DNA of 64,000 nucleotides from JAGIBJ01 sp032119795 (GTDB lineage: Bacteria > Actinomycetota > Thermoleophilia > Solirubrobacterales > Solirubrobacteraceae): assembly GCA_032119795.1 (NCBI GenBank), contig JAUMFO010000004.1, positions 394,288 through 458,287 on the forward strand, given 5' to 3'. Position 1 is the first letter of the stretch. Each line of letters starts with the position of its first letter. Made by a program: the position numbers and the translations under genes. Positions 18,753 to 28,457 of the stretch are shown piece after piece. The notes under the pieces are model-generated. The model made no database searches and had not been told where the DNA came from. It saw nothing but the letters and a program-made list of their open reading frames with translations.

Positions 18753-19460
18753 TCAGGCGTGGTCGCGGGCCAGCCGGCTGGGTTCGATCAGCTCGTCGCC
18801 ACGCGGATCGGAGCGGTCGCCGCGTTCGCCGCGGTGGGAGCTGCGCAGATGCAGCAGGATCAGCACGCTGACGAATGCCGAGTACGCGCACCAGACCGAC
18901 GTCGCCGCCTCAGCCTTGACGACGATGACCACGCCGATCCCGACGAGGTTCGCCGCGCCGAGCGCCCGCAGGTGGCGGCTGCTGGAGAGCAGCGGCGCCG
19001 CGCAGGTGGGGAGGAGGTAGGCCACGCCGACGGCCCAGCCCAGATCGACCGGGGTCTTGTAGACCATCACGTTGTCGTCTGGGTAGGCGTACGCGCCGTA
19101 GACGATGAGGATCCGCAGGAAGGCGATCGCGATGCCGAGCCCGACGAGGCCGGTGAGCGCCATGAGGATGCGGCGGCGCCGCTCAGGCTCCACGAGCAGC
19201 ATCGCCACCGGAACGAGCGTCGGCAGGACGATCTGGGCTACGACGAGAAAGGCGTCGATGGCGAACTGCATCACCTCGTTGGAGACACGCCCGTCGACGC
19301 CAGCCCACGCCCACGCCTCAGTGAACTGGTGGGCGGCAAAGATCAGCGGAATGCTCGCGAGGGGCAACTCGCGAGGGGTGCGCGCGGATCGGATACTCAG
19401 AATTCCGATCGGCGTGAGGACGGCCGCAGCCGCGAGATCAGCTTCAAACGAGAAGCACAC
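18753..19460 (-). CDS. DUF6629-like integral membrane protein, copy 2
   Basis: This 235-residue protein is clearly paralogous to the gene at 17668-18360. It has the same MCFSFEADL start, the same HQ-E motif at 43-47, the GVDGRVS loop and the TSVWCAYSAF helix. About seven membrane helices are followed by a basic/acidic tail. The two copies flank a PLDc_N-like peptide, so tandem duplication around it, or with it, is likely. Function is unknown. Confidence 0.75.
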   Translation of the reverse strand: MCFSFEADLAAAAVLTPIGILSIRSARTPRELPLASIPLIFAAHQFTEAWAWAGVDGRVSNEVMQFAIDAFLVVAQIVLPTLVPVAMLLVEPERRRRILMALTGLVGLGIAIAFLRILIVYGAYAYPDDNVMVYKTPVDLGWAVGVAYLLPTCAAPLLSSSRHLRALGAANLVGIGVVIVVKAEAATSVWCAYSAFVSVLILLHLRSSHRGERGDRSDPRGDELIEPSRLARDHA

Positions 19461-19615
19461 AGCGGAATCAGGATTACCACGCGGCTGAACCGGTGTCTAG
19501 AAAATCCCGGCAGTTCTGACGCACGCTCAATGAGTCCTGACGCCGTGTGGATTCGCTGCGGACCGTAGTCAGCGCACACGGCCCGCTTGAGGTCCCCGCC
19601 GATACCATCGCGCGC

Positions 19616-21640
19616 ATGTTCATCTTCAAGGCAGCCGTCGTCGGCGCCGGCACCATGGGCGGCCACATCGCCCAGACCATCGCGGCCGCAGGCATCCCCG
19701 TCCTCCTCAAGGACATCAAGCAGGAGTTCATCGACGCTGGCATCACCGCCGCTCGCCAGGCCTCCGAGGCCGGCTTCAAAGGCCAGATCAAGAAGGGCAA
19801 GATCACCGAGGAGGAGGCCGCTGCCAAGGTCGAGGAGATCCTCTCCCTCATCACCGGCACGCTCGACTACTCCGGCTTCGGCGACGTCGACTTCGTGATC
19901 GAGGCCGTCCCCGAGCGGATGGACATCAAGCAGTCGATCTTCCAGCAGCTCGACGCCGTCACGCCGTCGCACGCGATCCTCGCCACGAACACGTCGGCGC
20001 TGTCCGTCACCGAGATCGGCGAGGCCACCACGCGCCCGGACAAGGTCGTCGGCTTCCACTACTTCTACCCGGCGTTCATGATGCCGCTCGTCGAGGTCAT
20101 CGAGGGCGAGTACACGTCGTCGGAGACGGTCTCCGTCGCCTACGCGTTTGCCCAGCAGACGCGCAAGCAGCCGATCATCTGCGGCGAGTGCCCCGGCTTC
20201 GTCGTCAACCGCATCCTGATCGCCGCCGTCGGTGAGATCTGGAAGGCCCAGGAAGAGGCCGGCCTCGACATCCAGAAGGTCGACCAGGGCCTCCAGGAGG
20301 CCAAGGCGCTGCCGCTCGGGCCGTTCATCCTGCTCAACATGCTCGGCCTCGACACCGCGCTGCACACCGCCCAGCACCTGCACGAGGAGTACGACGGCGG
20401 CCTCGTCGACGAGAACGACGCCTCCTTCTACGTCCACAAGGGCATCACCGAGCTCGTCGCCGCCGGCAAGTCCGGCGTTAAGTCCGGCGAGGGCGTCTAC
20501 AAGGCCGACGGCTCCAAGAACCTCCCCGGCGACGTCGAGCCCGACATCGAGGATCTCGTCACTCGCACGCTGCTGACCTCCCTGCGTGAGGCCTGCCAGC
20601 TCGTTGAAGAGGGCATCGCCGGCATCCGCGACATCGACTTCGGGATGATGGGCGGCGCCGGCATGGATCCGCGCCGCGGCCTGCTCCCGCCGTTCATGAA
20701 GGCCGACCAGATCGGCCTCGACGTCGTCCTGCAGCAGTTCGAGGACGCCGCCGCCAAGCACGGCGCGCGGTTCAACCCGCCGGTGCTCCTGCAGCGCCTC
20801 GTCGCGCAGGGTCGCCTCGGCACCAAGTCGGGCCAGGGCTTCTACCCCTACCCGAACTTCGACGCCGAGCAGCCCGCGGAGCTGGTGAAGCTGGAAAGTC
20901 GCGAGGGCGGCATCTCCATCGCGTGGCTCGCCAACGGCATGATGAACTCCCTGTCGCCGACCGTCATCGGCGACCTGACCAAGGTGTTCGACACGGTCGA
21001 AGCCCGCGGCGATCGCGCGCTGATCATCGCCTCCTCCAACCCGCTGCTCTTCTGCGCCGGGGCAGACATCAAGGCCTTCACGCAGCTCGACGAGGCGGCC
21101 GGCGGCGAACTGCTGAACGCCGCACACGGCCTGTTCCGCAAGTTCGAGACCTCGAGCGTCGCCACGATCGCCGCCGTCAACGGCCTCGCGTTCGGCGGAG
21201 GCTGCGAGCTCGCGATGGCCTGCGACGTGCGCCTGGCAGCCAACGCCGCCGTCTTCGGCCAGCCCGAGATCAAGCTCGGCCTGATCCCCGGCTTCGGTGG
21301 CACGCAGCGCCTTCCGCGCCTCGTCGGCGAGGGCCGCGCGCTCGAGCTCAACCTCATCGGTGACCCGCTCCCGGCCGCAATCGCCCTGGACTACGGCCTC
21401 GTGAACCGCGTCGTCGACGACCACGCGCTCCTCGAGACCGCCCTGAACTGGGCGCGCAAACTCGCCAGCCAGGCTCCGATCCCGGTCAAGCAGATCAAGA
21501 GCGCTTCCAACCAGGGAGACATCGACGCCGGCGTCGCCGCCGAAATCGCGGCCTTCTCGACCACGTTCCAGAGCGCCGATGCCAAGGAAGGCATCGCGGC
21601 CTTCCTCGGCAAGCGCGAAGCCAACTGGCAGAACAAGTAG
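19616..21640 (+). CDS. 3-hydroxyacyl-CoA dehydrogenase/enoyl-CoA hydratase, FadN-like domain order
   Basis: This bifunctional beta-oxidation enzyme has 674 residues. Residues 1-~390 are the NAD-dependent 3-hydroxyacyl-CoA dehydrogenase part, with dinucleotide loop GAGTMGGHIAQT at 10-21, then NTSALSVTEI and HYFYPAFMMPLVEV. Residues ~430-674 are a crotonase domain with oxyanion-hole ICAGADIKAF-type loop and glutamates in GGGCELAMACD and QPEIKLGLIPGFGGT. The order is the reverse of FadB/FadJ and matches FadN. The ATG at 19616 precedes MFIFKAAVVGAG. No thiolase gene is adjacent. Confidence 0.9.
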   Translation: MFIFKAAVVGAGTMGGHIAQTIAAAGIPVLLKDIKQEFIDAGITAARQASEAGFKGQIKKGKITEEEAAAKVEEILSLITGTLDYSGFGDVDFVIEAVPERMDIKQSIFQQLDAVTPSHAILATNTSALSVTEIGEATTRPDKVVGFHYFYPAFMMPLVEVIEGEYTSSETVSVAYAFAQQTRKQPIICGECPGFVVNRILIAAVGEIWKAQEEAGLDIQKVDQGLQEAKALPLGPFILLNMLGLDTALHTAQHLHEEYDGGLVDENDASFYVHKGITELVAAGKSGVKSGEGVYKADGSKNLPGDVEPDIEDLVTRTLLTSLREACQLVEEGIAGIRDIDFGMMGGAGMDPRRGLLPPFMKADQIGLDVVLQQFEDAAAKHGARFNPPVLLQRLVAQGRLGTKSGQGFYPYPNFDAEQPAELVKLESREGGISIAWLANGMMNSLSPTVIGDLTKVFDTVEARGDRALIIASSNPLLFCAGADIKAFTQLDEAAGGELLNAAHGLFRKFETSSVATIAAVNGLAFGGGCELAMACDVRLAANAAVFGQPEIKLGLIPGFGGTQRLPRLVGEGRALELNLIGDPLPAAIALDYGLVNRVVDDHALLETALNWARKLASQAPIPVKQIKSASNQGDIDAGVAAEIAAFSTTFQSADAKEGIAAFLGKREANWQNK

Positions 21641-21657
21641 CTCGACGAGGGTTCCGG

Positions 21658-21751
21658 TCCGGACGGGGGTAGACCCCGTTCGGACACCCTCACGCTCGCT
21701 GGCGCTCACTCCGGTAGGGAACTGTCCGCCCGGGGTCTAACCCCGTCCGGA
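21658..21751 (+). repeat. Long hairpin, family 4 copy 2 (21-bp stem, conserved 52-nt loop)
   Basis: Arms at 21658-21678 and 21731-21751 pair with one mismatch. The 52-nt loop at 21679-21730 begins TTCGG, ends GTCCGCC and shares TCGCTGGCGCTC and CTCCGGT with the copy at 12464-12564. The arms differ from that copy. It starts 17 nt after the FadN-like stop. The rest of 21752-22101 holds no gene; it contains several near-repeats of GGCTGGCGCGTT and a T6 tract near 21990, and I see no clear promoter. Confidence 0.7.
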
Positions 21752-22101
21752 CCTGCCGCTGGCGGGCCACGTTCTGCCAGCCCGCTTCGCGCTTGCCGAG
21801 GTGGCCGCGGGCTGCCTTCTGGCATGGACGAGCAGGAACGGGGTCGGCCCTGGGGGCATGCGCGTTCTCATTGGCGCTGGCGCCTCATGAATGGGGCTGG
21901 CGCGTTCTGGTTGGGGTTGGCGCGTTGTGTTTCTGGGGAGGCGCGGTTCGCTCAGGGCTGGCGGGCGAAAGGGGGCGGACGCGTTCAGTTTTTTGACCGG
22001 ACGTGTTCGGCTTTGGGCGGCTGGACTCTGGTGGGCGGTCTTGCCATAGTTGGCAGTCCGTTGCACCGAACTGCTCTCGATGCGGTGCCGGCGGTGTCCC
22101 C

Positions 22102-23049
22102 ATGTCCCAGACTCTTGTTCGACCGAAGGTCGTCGACGTGCGCGTCGACGTCCACGATCTGCGCGGCGCCCAGGCGCTGCCCGTCCCCAGGCCCGTCCTC
22201 CACGACCCAAGCGGCCAGCGGGGACGGCGGCTGCGTGCGCTCAGTCGCGGCGTCATCGGACTGCTGGTCGCCTGGCTCGCCGGGCTCTCGCTCGCTGGCC
22301 TAGGCCTGGTCCCAGCCGCGATGATTCCGCTGGGCTCGCTCGTCGCCGCGCCCGCCCCGAAAGCCTTGATGACGATGACGTCCGGCCCCGATACGGCGGC
22401 CGCAGGGAGGCCCGGCAGCTCCAGCTCGATCGGTGTGGCCGTTCAGATCGCCGCTGAGCGGCTCGCGCCGCCCGCAGGCCCGCCGTTTGCCGGCGACGTC
22501 ATGCCCGGTGGCCGCCAGCACTGGCGCCGGGCCAGCGGCTCAGGAGCCGGCGTCACGCCACTGAGTGGCGACGACACCCCCACGGTCTCAGTGACGCAGC
22601 CTCGTGGCGGCGCGGGGGCGCCGGCGCCGTCGGCGGGCGTCCCAAGTCCCCAGACTCCGAGTGCGGCGGCAGATTCGCCGGCCAGCGCTCCCGTCGGTGG
22701 TGGCTCACCAGCCGCGTCGGCTCCAGCTCAGCAGCCCTCGGGCGCAACCCCGGCCACCGATGCAGCAACCGCTGCCCCCGGAAACTCGGAGTCGGCGCCG
22801 TCCAGCGCGGGCGGCCCGGCTCCCGGGGCGTCGGGCACGGCGCCCGGCCGCACGGCTGACACACCCGCAGCGGAGAACGCAAGCAACGGCGGCAACGGAG
22901 GCGCAAGCAACGGGGCCAACGCCAACGGGAGCAACGGCGCCAACGGAGGCGCAAACAACGGGGCGAACGCCAACGCCGGCAACGGCGCCAACGCGAACGC
23001 CAAGAACGGAAACGGCCAGGCTCGTGGGCGCACCGGCGCGGCCTCCTAG
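22102..23049 (+). CDS. Membrane-anchored low-complexity protein (Ala/Pro/Gly then Asn/Gly/Ala repeats)
   Basis: The protein has 315 residues. A basic N-terminal stretch (RGRRLRALSRG) precedes one membrane helix at ~50-78. Residues ~150-250 are Pro/Ala/Ser/Gly-rich. Residues ~255-305 are short repeats of N-G-G/A and N-A-N-G. The topology suggests a cell-wall or extracellular disordered domain. I found no catalytic domain. It stops 19 bp before the deacetylase-glycosyltransferase start, so it may be a partner or linker protein of that system. Confidence 0.6.
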   Translation: MSQTLVRPKVVDVRVDVHDLRGAQALPVPRPVLHDPSGQRGRRLRALSRGVIGLLVAWLAGLSLAGLGLVPAAMIPLGSLVAAPAPKALMTMTSGPDTAAAGRPGSSSSIGVAVQIAAERLAPPAGPPFAGDVMPGGRQHWRRASGSGAGVTPLSGDDTPTVSVTQPRGGAGAPAPSAGVPSPQTPSAAADSPASAPVGGGSPAASAPAQQPSGATPATDAATAAPGNSESAPSSAGGPAPGASGTAPGRTADTPAAENASNGGNGGASNGANANGSNGANGGANNGANANAGNGANANAKNGNGQARGRTGAAS

Positions 23050-23068
23050 GCCGCGCGTCCCGCAGTGG

Positions 23069-25171
23069 ATGCGGACGCCGCCCGCGGGGCACTGGCGCTT
23101 CCTTGCGGTGCTCCTGACGGTCATCGCCGTCGCGCTGACGTTCCAAGGGCTCGCGACGCACACGATCGGCCCGGCCATCGAGACGCCACCGGCGGCCGTC
23201 GGTGATCGCCCGCTCGTCGGCGAAGGCGCCGTCTTCAGCGCGGTCGGCGATCGACTGGTGCCGGCACCCCGCAGTGCCGGGCGCCGCATCGCGCTGACGT
23301 TCGACGACGGCCCCGACCCCCGCTGGACCCCGGCCATCGCCGACGTGCTCAAAGAGCACGGCGTCAACGCCACGTTCTTCGTGGTGGGCAGCGAAGCGGC
23401 CCGCCACCCGGAGATCGTGCGCCGGCTCGTGCGCGAGGGCCACCAGATCGGCAACCACACCTTCACGCACGTCGGGCTGACGGGCGGCTCGGAGTGGCAG
23501 CGCAAGGCGCAGCTGTCGATGACCGAGGCGATGTTTGCCGGCACGACCGGCCGCTACGCGCGGTACGTCCGACCGCCGTACTCGGCCACGCCCGACGCCG
23601 TTGGAGCCGCAGAGGCCAAGGCCCTGGCCCGCATGATCGGCAACCGCTACTTCCTGGTCCTGGCCGACCTCGACAGCAAAGACTGGCAGCGCCCGGGCGT
23701 GCAAGAGATCGTCGACCGCTCCACGCCGCGCGGCGACACCGGCGGCGTGGTGCTCATGCACGACGGCGGCGGCAACCGCGCGCAGACGCTCGCCGCCCTC
23801 CGGACGCTGATCCCCGAGCTCAAAGCCAAAGGCTTTCGCTTCACCACGGTCTCGCGGGTGGCGCGCGTTCCGCGCGCCGTCGCCACACCGCAGGTCTCCA
23901 CGGCCGATCGCATTCGCGGTGAGATCTTCAGCACCAGCGTCCGCCTCGCGTTCATCCTCATCAACGTGCTCAGCGCGATCATGCTCACGATCGGCGCCCT
24001 GGTCGCGGTGCGCGCCGTCATCGTCGTGATCCTCGCCCGCCACCAGACCAAAACCACGCGAGCGATCAACCGGGAGCCCTACACCCCAGAGGTGGCCGTG
24101 ATCGTGCCGGCCTACAACGAGGCCGTTGGTATCGAGCGGGCCGTACGCTCACTTGCTGCCAGCGACTACCCGAATCTCGACGTCGTGGTCGTCGACGACG
24201 GCTCCAAAGACGAGACCGCCGAGATCGTGGCGGGACTCGGCCTGGAGCGCGTCCGGCTGATCCGCCAGGACAACGGCGGGAAGGCGTCGGCGCTGACGAC
24301 CGGAATCGCGCACTTCCGCGCCGAGGTGCTCGTGATGGTCGACGGCGACACGCTCTTTGAGGCCGACACGATCCGCAAGCTCGTGGCACCGCTCATCGAC
24401 CCGACGGTCGGTGCGGTGTCTGGCAACACCAAGGTCGGCAACCGCAAGACGATGCTCGGGCGCTGGCAGCACATCGAGTACGTCATGGGCTTCAACCTCG
24501 ACCGCCGGATGTACGAGGTGCTGCAGTGCACCCCGACGGTGCCGGGCGCCATCGGCGCGTTCCGCCGCGACGTCCTTGAGGCCGTCGGCGGCGTTCCCGG
24601 CGACACGCTCGCCGAAGACACCGACCTGACGCTGGCGATCGGGCGCACCGGTGCCCGGGTGGTCTACGCGGAGGACGCCAGGGCCTGGACCGAGGCGCCT
24701 TCGACGCTCAGCGCGCTCTGGCGCCAGCGGTACCGGTGGTCGTTCGGCACCATGCAGGCCGTCTGGAAACACCGCGGCGCCGTGCTCTCGAAGGACCCCA
24801 AGGACCGCCGCATCGGCCGGCGAGCCTTGCCCTACATGTTCACGTTCCAGATCCTGCTGCCGATTCTGGCGCCGGTCATCGATCTCTACGCGATGTACGG
24901 CATCCTCTTCAGCGATCCGGGCCGCACCGTTGGCTTCTGGGTCGCCTTCAACGCGGTGCAGCTCCTCATCGCCATCTACGGCTTCCGCCTCGATCGCGAG
25001 CCGCTGCGGCCGCTCTGGGCCCTCCCGCTGCAGCAGTTCGTCTACCGCCAGATGATGTATCTGGTGATCATCGAGTCCACCGTCAGCGCGATTCAGGGTC
25101 GCCGCTCGGGGTGGAAGCACCTGCCGCGCACCGGTGACGCCGTGATCACCCCGCAGCCTGCCACGCAATAA
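23069..25171 (+). CDS. Polysaccharide deacetylase (NodB)-glycosyltransferase family 2 fusion, membrane-bound
   Basis: This 700-residue protein has a membrane helix at ~10-28. A NodB deacetylase domain (~70-280) follows, with FDDGP at 78-82 and the HxxxH zinc ligands at 130/134 (NHTFTH). A helix pair lies at ~300-330. A processive GT2 domain (~345-600) has DDGSKDET, VDGDT, AEDTDLT and QRYRW motifs, and C-terminal helices follow. This pairing matches exopolysaccharide synthases of the PgaC/HAS type that also deacetylate the product. A GTG at 23024 could extend the start. Confidence 0.87.
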   Translation: MRTPPAGHWRFLAVLLTVIAVALTFQGLATHTIGPAIETPPAAVGDRPLVGEGAVFSAVGDRLVPAPRSAGRRIALTFDDGPDPRWTPAIADVLKEHGVNATFFVVGSEAARHPEIVRRLVREGHQIGNHTFTHVGLTGGSEWQRKAQLSMTEAMFAGTTGRYARYVRPPYSATPDAVGAAEAKALARMIGNRYFLVLADLDSKDWQRPGVQEIVDRSTPRGDTGGVVLMHDGGGNRAQTLAALRTLIPELKAKGFRFTTVSRVARVPRAVATPQVSTADRIRGEIFSTSVRLAFILINVLSAIMLTIGALVAVRAVIVVILARHQTKTTRAINREPYTPEVAVIVPAYNEAVGIERAVRSLAASDYPNLDVVVVDDGSKDETAEIVAGLGLERVRLIRQDNGGKASALTTGIAHFRAEVLVMVDGDTLFEADTIRKLVAPLIDPTVGAVSGNTKVGNRKTMLGRWQHIEYVMGFNLDRRMYEVLQCTPTVPGAIGAFRRDVLEAVGGVPGDTLAEDTDLTLAIGRTGARVVYAEDARAWTEAPSTLSALWRQRYRWSFGTMQAVWKHRGAVLSKDPKDRRIGRRALPYMFTFQILLPILAPVIDLYAMYGILFSDPGRTVGFWVAFNAVQLLIAIYGFRLDREPLRPLWALPLQQFVYRQMMYLVIIESTVSAIQGRRSGWKHLPRTGDAVITPQPATQ

Positions 25172-25221
25172 GCCGCGCATCGCTTGCGCCGCGGGCCGCA
25201 CTGAGCAAGGGTCGGAGGTCT

Positions 25222-26085
25222 GTGCCGCCGACCGTGAGTCATCCTGCCCGCCTGATCATCGCCTGCGACGACCACACCGGGATCGTTGCGGCCGTCACCG
25301 GGTTTCTGACGGCCCGCGGGGCCAACATCGTGACGCTCGATCAGTACTCGACCGACGCGTCCGGCGGGCGGTTCTTCATGCGCGTGAGCTTCGTCGACGG
25401 GGGAGACCCGGACGAACTTGAGGCGGTCTTCCAAACGCACGTCGCGGAGCGGTTCCATATGTGGTGGCGGCTGCGGCGGCAAGACGCCGTCCAGCGCGTG
25501 GCGATCATGGTCTCCAAGTACGACCACTGCCTGATGGATCTGCTCTGGCGCCACCGCCGCGGCGAGCTCCCGATGGACGTGACGTGCGTGGTCTCCAACC
25601 ATGAGGACTTCCGCGCCGACGTGGAAGGGCTCGGGCTGACCTTCCACCACATCCCGGTGGAGAAGGGCAAGAAGGACGAAGCCGAGGCCAAACTCGTCGA
25701 GATCGTCGGGCCGCACGTCGACCTCGTGATCTTGGCCCGCTACATGCAGATCCTCTCCGGCGGACTCATCGACCGCCTCGCGGTACCGATCATCAACATC
25801 CACCACTCGTTCTTGCCCGCGTTCGCCGGAGCGGCGCCCTATGAGCGTGCGCGTGAGCGGGGCGTAAAGCTGATCGGCGCCACCGCCCACTACGTGACGG
25901 AGATCCTCGACGACGGGCCGATCATCGAGCAGGACGTGCTGCGGGTCGACCACCGCGCTACCGCCGAGGAACTCGAGCGGGTGGGCCGCGACGTGGAACG
26001 CGTGGCGCTGGCCCGGGCGGTGCGCAGCCACCTCCACGACCTCGTGCTCGTCGACGGGACGCGCACGGTCGTGTTCCCCGGCTGA
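25222..26085 (+). CDS. purU: Formyltetrahydrofolate deformylase
   Basis: This 287-residue enzyme hydrolyses 10-formyl-THF to THF and formate, balancing one-carbon pools. An N-terminal ACT domain (ARLIIACDDHTGIVAAVTGFL) is followed by a formyltransferase domain with VVSNHEDF, ILARYMQIL and INIHHSFLPAFAGA, where the Asn-His pair is catalytic. The length is typical of the family. GTG 25222 has GGAGG only 3 nt upstream; GTG 25234 is a possible alternative. It converges with the GGDEF gene. Confidence 0.94.
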   Translation: MPPTVSHPARLIIACDDHTGIVAAVTGFLTARGANIVTLDQYSTDASGGRFFMRVSFVDGGDPDELEAVFQTHVAERFHMWWRLRRQDAVQRVAIMVSKYDHCLMDLLWRHRRGELPMDVTCVVSNHEDFRADVEGLGLTFHHIPVEKGKKDEAEAKLVEIVGPHVDLVILARYMQILSGGLIDRLAVPIINIHHSFLPAFAGAAPYERARERGVKLIGATAHYVTEILDDGPIIEQDVLRVDHRATAEELERVGRDVERVALARAVRSHLHDLVLVDGTRTVVFPG

Positions 26086-26148
26086 CTCGCAGCTCGCGGC
26101 AGCCCGCCCGTCACCGGGCGACGCAGTCGATCCGGAGCTACGGCGTCG

Positions 26149-28365
26149 TTAAGCCGCGGCGTCGTCGGCCAGGCGGCCCTGGCTGGGGTGCGGCGGCTTG
26201 TGGCGCTTGCGGGCGTAGGAGCGGCGGTCGGCGGTGAGCAGGAGCGCGTCGAGGTCGGTGCCGTCGTCAGGGAAGACGGCGTAACCCACCGACGCGCCGA
26301 CGGTGCCCAGCGCCGCCTTCGTGACGTTGCGCGCCAACGCGGCGGCCTGCAGGTCGCTGTCGATCGGGGCGACCACCACGAACTCATCGCCGCCGAGGCG
26401 CCCGATCGTCGTGGCGCCGGGGCAAGCGTCCTGGAGGATCGCCGCGACCTCGCGGAGCACGGCGTCGCCGGCGGCGTGGCCGCGCTCGTCGTTGATGGCC
26501 TTGAAGTCGTCGAGGTCGAGTGCGAGGAGCGCGAGCGGCTCATGCCCGGTCGCCGCCGCCTCCAAGGCATGGCTTGCGGACTCATGGAACCCGGAGCGGT
26601 TGCGCAGGCCGGTGAGCTCGTCGGTGTGGGCCTGGTCCATCGCGACGGTCGTGAGGTCGTCGAGGGCGCGATAGCCGATCGACCCCAGGGCAAAGGCCGC
26701 GCCGAGCATCGCAACGATGTAGGGCGCGACCCACAGCGCCGACGGTGGCCCGAGGATGGCGACGAGCACCATCGCCGTGGCCATCGAACCCACCGTGTAG
26801 CGGGCGTGCCTCCGCGGCACGATGGACGCCATGAACAGCGCCTTGAGGAAGAGCGCACCGCCGATCGGAGCGACGAGCCCACCATTGGCGAGCATGGCCA
26901 CGCCGACGCCGAACGCGAGCATGAAATCACTCGCCCAGAACACCGCCCAGTACCGCGCGCCCTTGACGGTCACCTCGTGGCGCCGCATGTACATCCCGAG
27001 GAGCACGAAGCTGGCCACCCAGGGGATCCCCAGGTAGCGGAGCATGTCGTGGTAGAAGCCGAGTCCTCCGCCAGCGAGCAGGGCACCGACCACGACGTAC
27101 GCTCCCGCGGCGGCCACCACGAGCGTTCCCTGGTTCACCATCCAGCCGTAGGCGAGGCCCGACTCAGGCATCGACGGAGCGAACCCAGTGGCCCGCATCC
27201 GGGCGAAACTCAGTGGCGGGTGGCCCTGCGTGGCGGGCCGTGGGCGGCGTCGCCGCTCAACTCTCCCGGCCGACCCAGCCACGAGCGTGCGCGTCCCGAC
27301 GGCCGGGTCGCGCTTGCAGACGTAGAGTGCCGCGTCGGCTACACGGAAGAGGTCGTGGGCCGTGACGGCACGCGTCTGGGTCGTGGCGACGCCGACCGAC
27401 GCACCGATGCGTGAACTCAGGGCCGCTCGGATGTCCTGGCCGATCACCGATGCCGTCGTCGCATCGACGCCCGGCAGGATGACGGCAAACTCGTCGCCAC
27501 CGAGCCGGCCCATCTCGGCATCTGGCGGGAGCACGGCCGGAACGGTGGCGCCGACCCAGGCCAGCAGGTCGTCGCCGGCCGCGTGGCCGAGGCGGTCGTT
27601 GACGGCTTTGAATCCGTCGAGGTCGATGATCACGAGCGCGATCGGGCCCTTGGCGAGCTGGCTGGAGTCGAGCAGCTGGTCGACCTGCCGCAGGACGCCC
27701 CGCCGGTTCAGCGTTCCGGTGAGTTCGTCGTAGCTGCCGAGGGCACCGGCAACGCGAGCGGCCCATGCGTGCGCACGGCTGCCGATCACTCCGACGGCCC
27801 AGGCGGCGACGGTCAAGCCGAGCATCATCACGGCGTCGAACGTCGATGCCTGGGCGTTGGCGAGCTGCACGCCGACGCCGGCGGCAAGCAGCGCGAACAG
27901 CCCGAGCCGACGCCATTTGGAGGGGAAGACGAGTCCGAGGTACGAGGCGAGGAGCAGCGTGCCCGCGTAGGCCGGGGTCAACAGACCCTCGTCGTGGATG
28001 GCCAAGGCGGTGAGGGCGGCCAGCAGTGATCCGGCGACGAGCAGGTAGACCCACAGCGACCCGCGGAAGCGCAGGCCGAGCCAGCTGTCTTGGATGGCCG
28101 TGAAGCCGGCAGCGATGACCGCGCCGATCAGCGCACCGTAGATGACGACGTCGTCGGTTGATCCGCCTCGGCCGTGCAGCCAAGCCGACAGCGCGAGGGC
28201 CAAGGCCCCAGCCGTCATCGAGATCCACGGCACGAGCGCCACGTCGCGGCGGCCGAGGATTCGGTCGACCGGGGCACCGGATCTCGCTCGCGGCTGGCGT
28301 AGGCGGCGTTCGCGCACCCGCGCCTGGCCGGTGGTGGCGTCAGGGATTGCCATCGATCCGGTCAT
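26149..28365 (-). CDS. Membrane protein with two intact GGDEF domains (TM-GGDEF-TM-GGDEF), paralog 1
   Basis: The protein has 738 residues. A cytoplasmic N-tail of 41 residues precedes about six helices (~45-200). GGDEF-1 (~210-365) contains IIDLDGFKAVND and GRLGGDEF. A second helix bundle (~415-560) follows. GGDEF-2 (~570-720) contains LDLDDFKAINDERGH and GRLGGDEF. Both signature loops are intact, so both may make c-di-GMP. Neither has the RxxD inhibitory site in the usual place. It is the last of three tandem paralogs on this strand. Confidence 0.9.
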   Translation of the reverse strand: MTGSMAIPDATTGQARVRERRLRQPRARSGAPVDRILGRRDVALVPWISMTAGALALALSAWLHGRGGSTDDVVIYGALIGAVIAAGFTAIQDSWLGLRFRGSLWVYLLVAGSLLAALTALAIHDEGLLTPAYAGTLLLASYLGLVFPSKWRRLGLFALLAAGVGVQLANAQASTFDAVMMLGLTVAAWAVGVIGSRAHAWAARVAGALGSYDELTGTLNRRGVLRQVDQLLDSSQLAKGPIALVIIDLDGFKAVNDRLGHAAGDDLLAWVGATVPAVLPPDAEMGRLGGDEFAVILPGVDATTASVIGQDIRAALSSRIGASVGVATTQTRAVTAHDLFRVADAALYVCKRDPAVGTRTLVAGSAGRVERRRRPRPATQGHPPLSFARMRATGFAPSMPESGLAYGWMVNQGTLVVAAAGAYVVVGALLAGGGLGFYHDMLRYLGIPWVASFVLLGMYMRRHEVTVKGARYWAVFWASDFMLAFGVGVAMLANGGLVAPIGGALFLKALFMASIVPRRHARYTVGSMATAMVLVAILGPPSALWVAPYIVAMLGAAFALGSIGYRALDDLTTVAMDQAHTDELTGLRNRSGFHESASHALEAAATGHEPLALLALDLDDFKAINDERGHAAGDAVLREVAAILQDACPGATTIGRLGGDEFVVVAPIDSDLQAAALARNVTKAALGTVGASVGYAVFPDDGTDLDALLLTADRRSYARKRHKPPHPSQGRLADDAAA

Positions 28366-28457
28366 CGGCCCCGGCTGCCGCCGGTTTTAGTGATTACCAG
28401 TCGCACTGGCCAGACGATGTCTGCGCGTCAGCCTGGTGCGGACGCGATCGGCGAGCC

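Noticed and set aside
19397..21709. Long minus-strand frame opposite the FadN-like gene
   Set aside because: The plus-strand gene has complete catalytic motifs. The antisense translation has none and reflects codon bias only.
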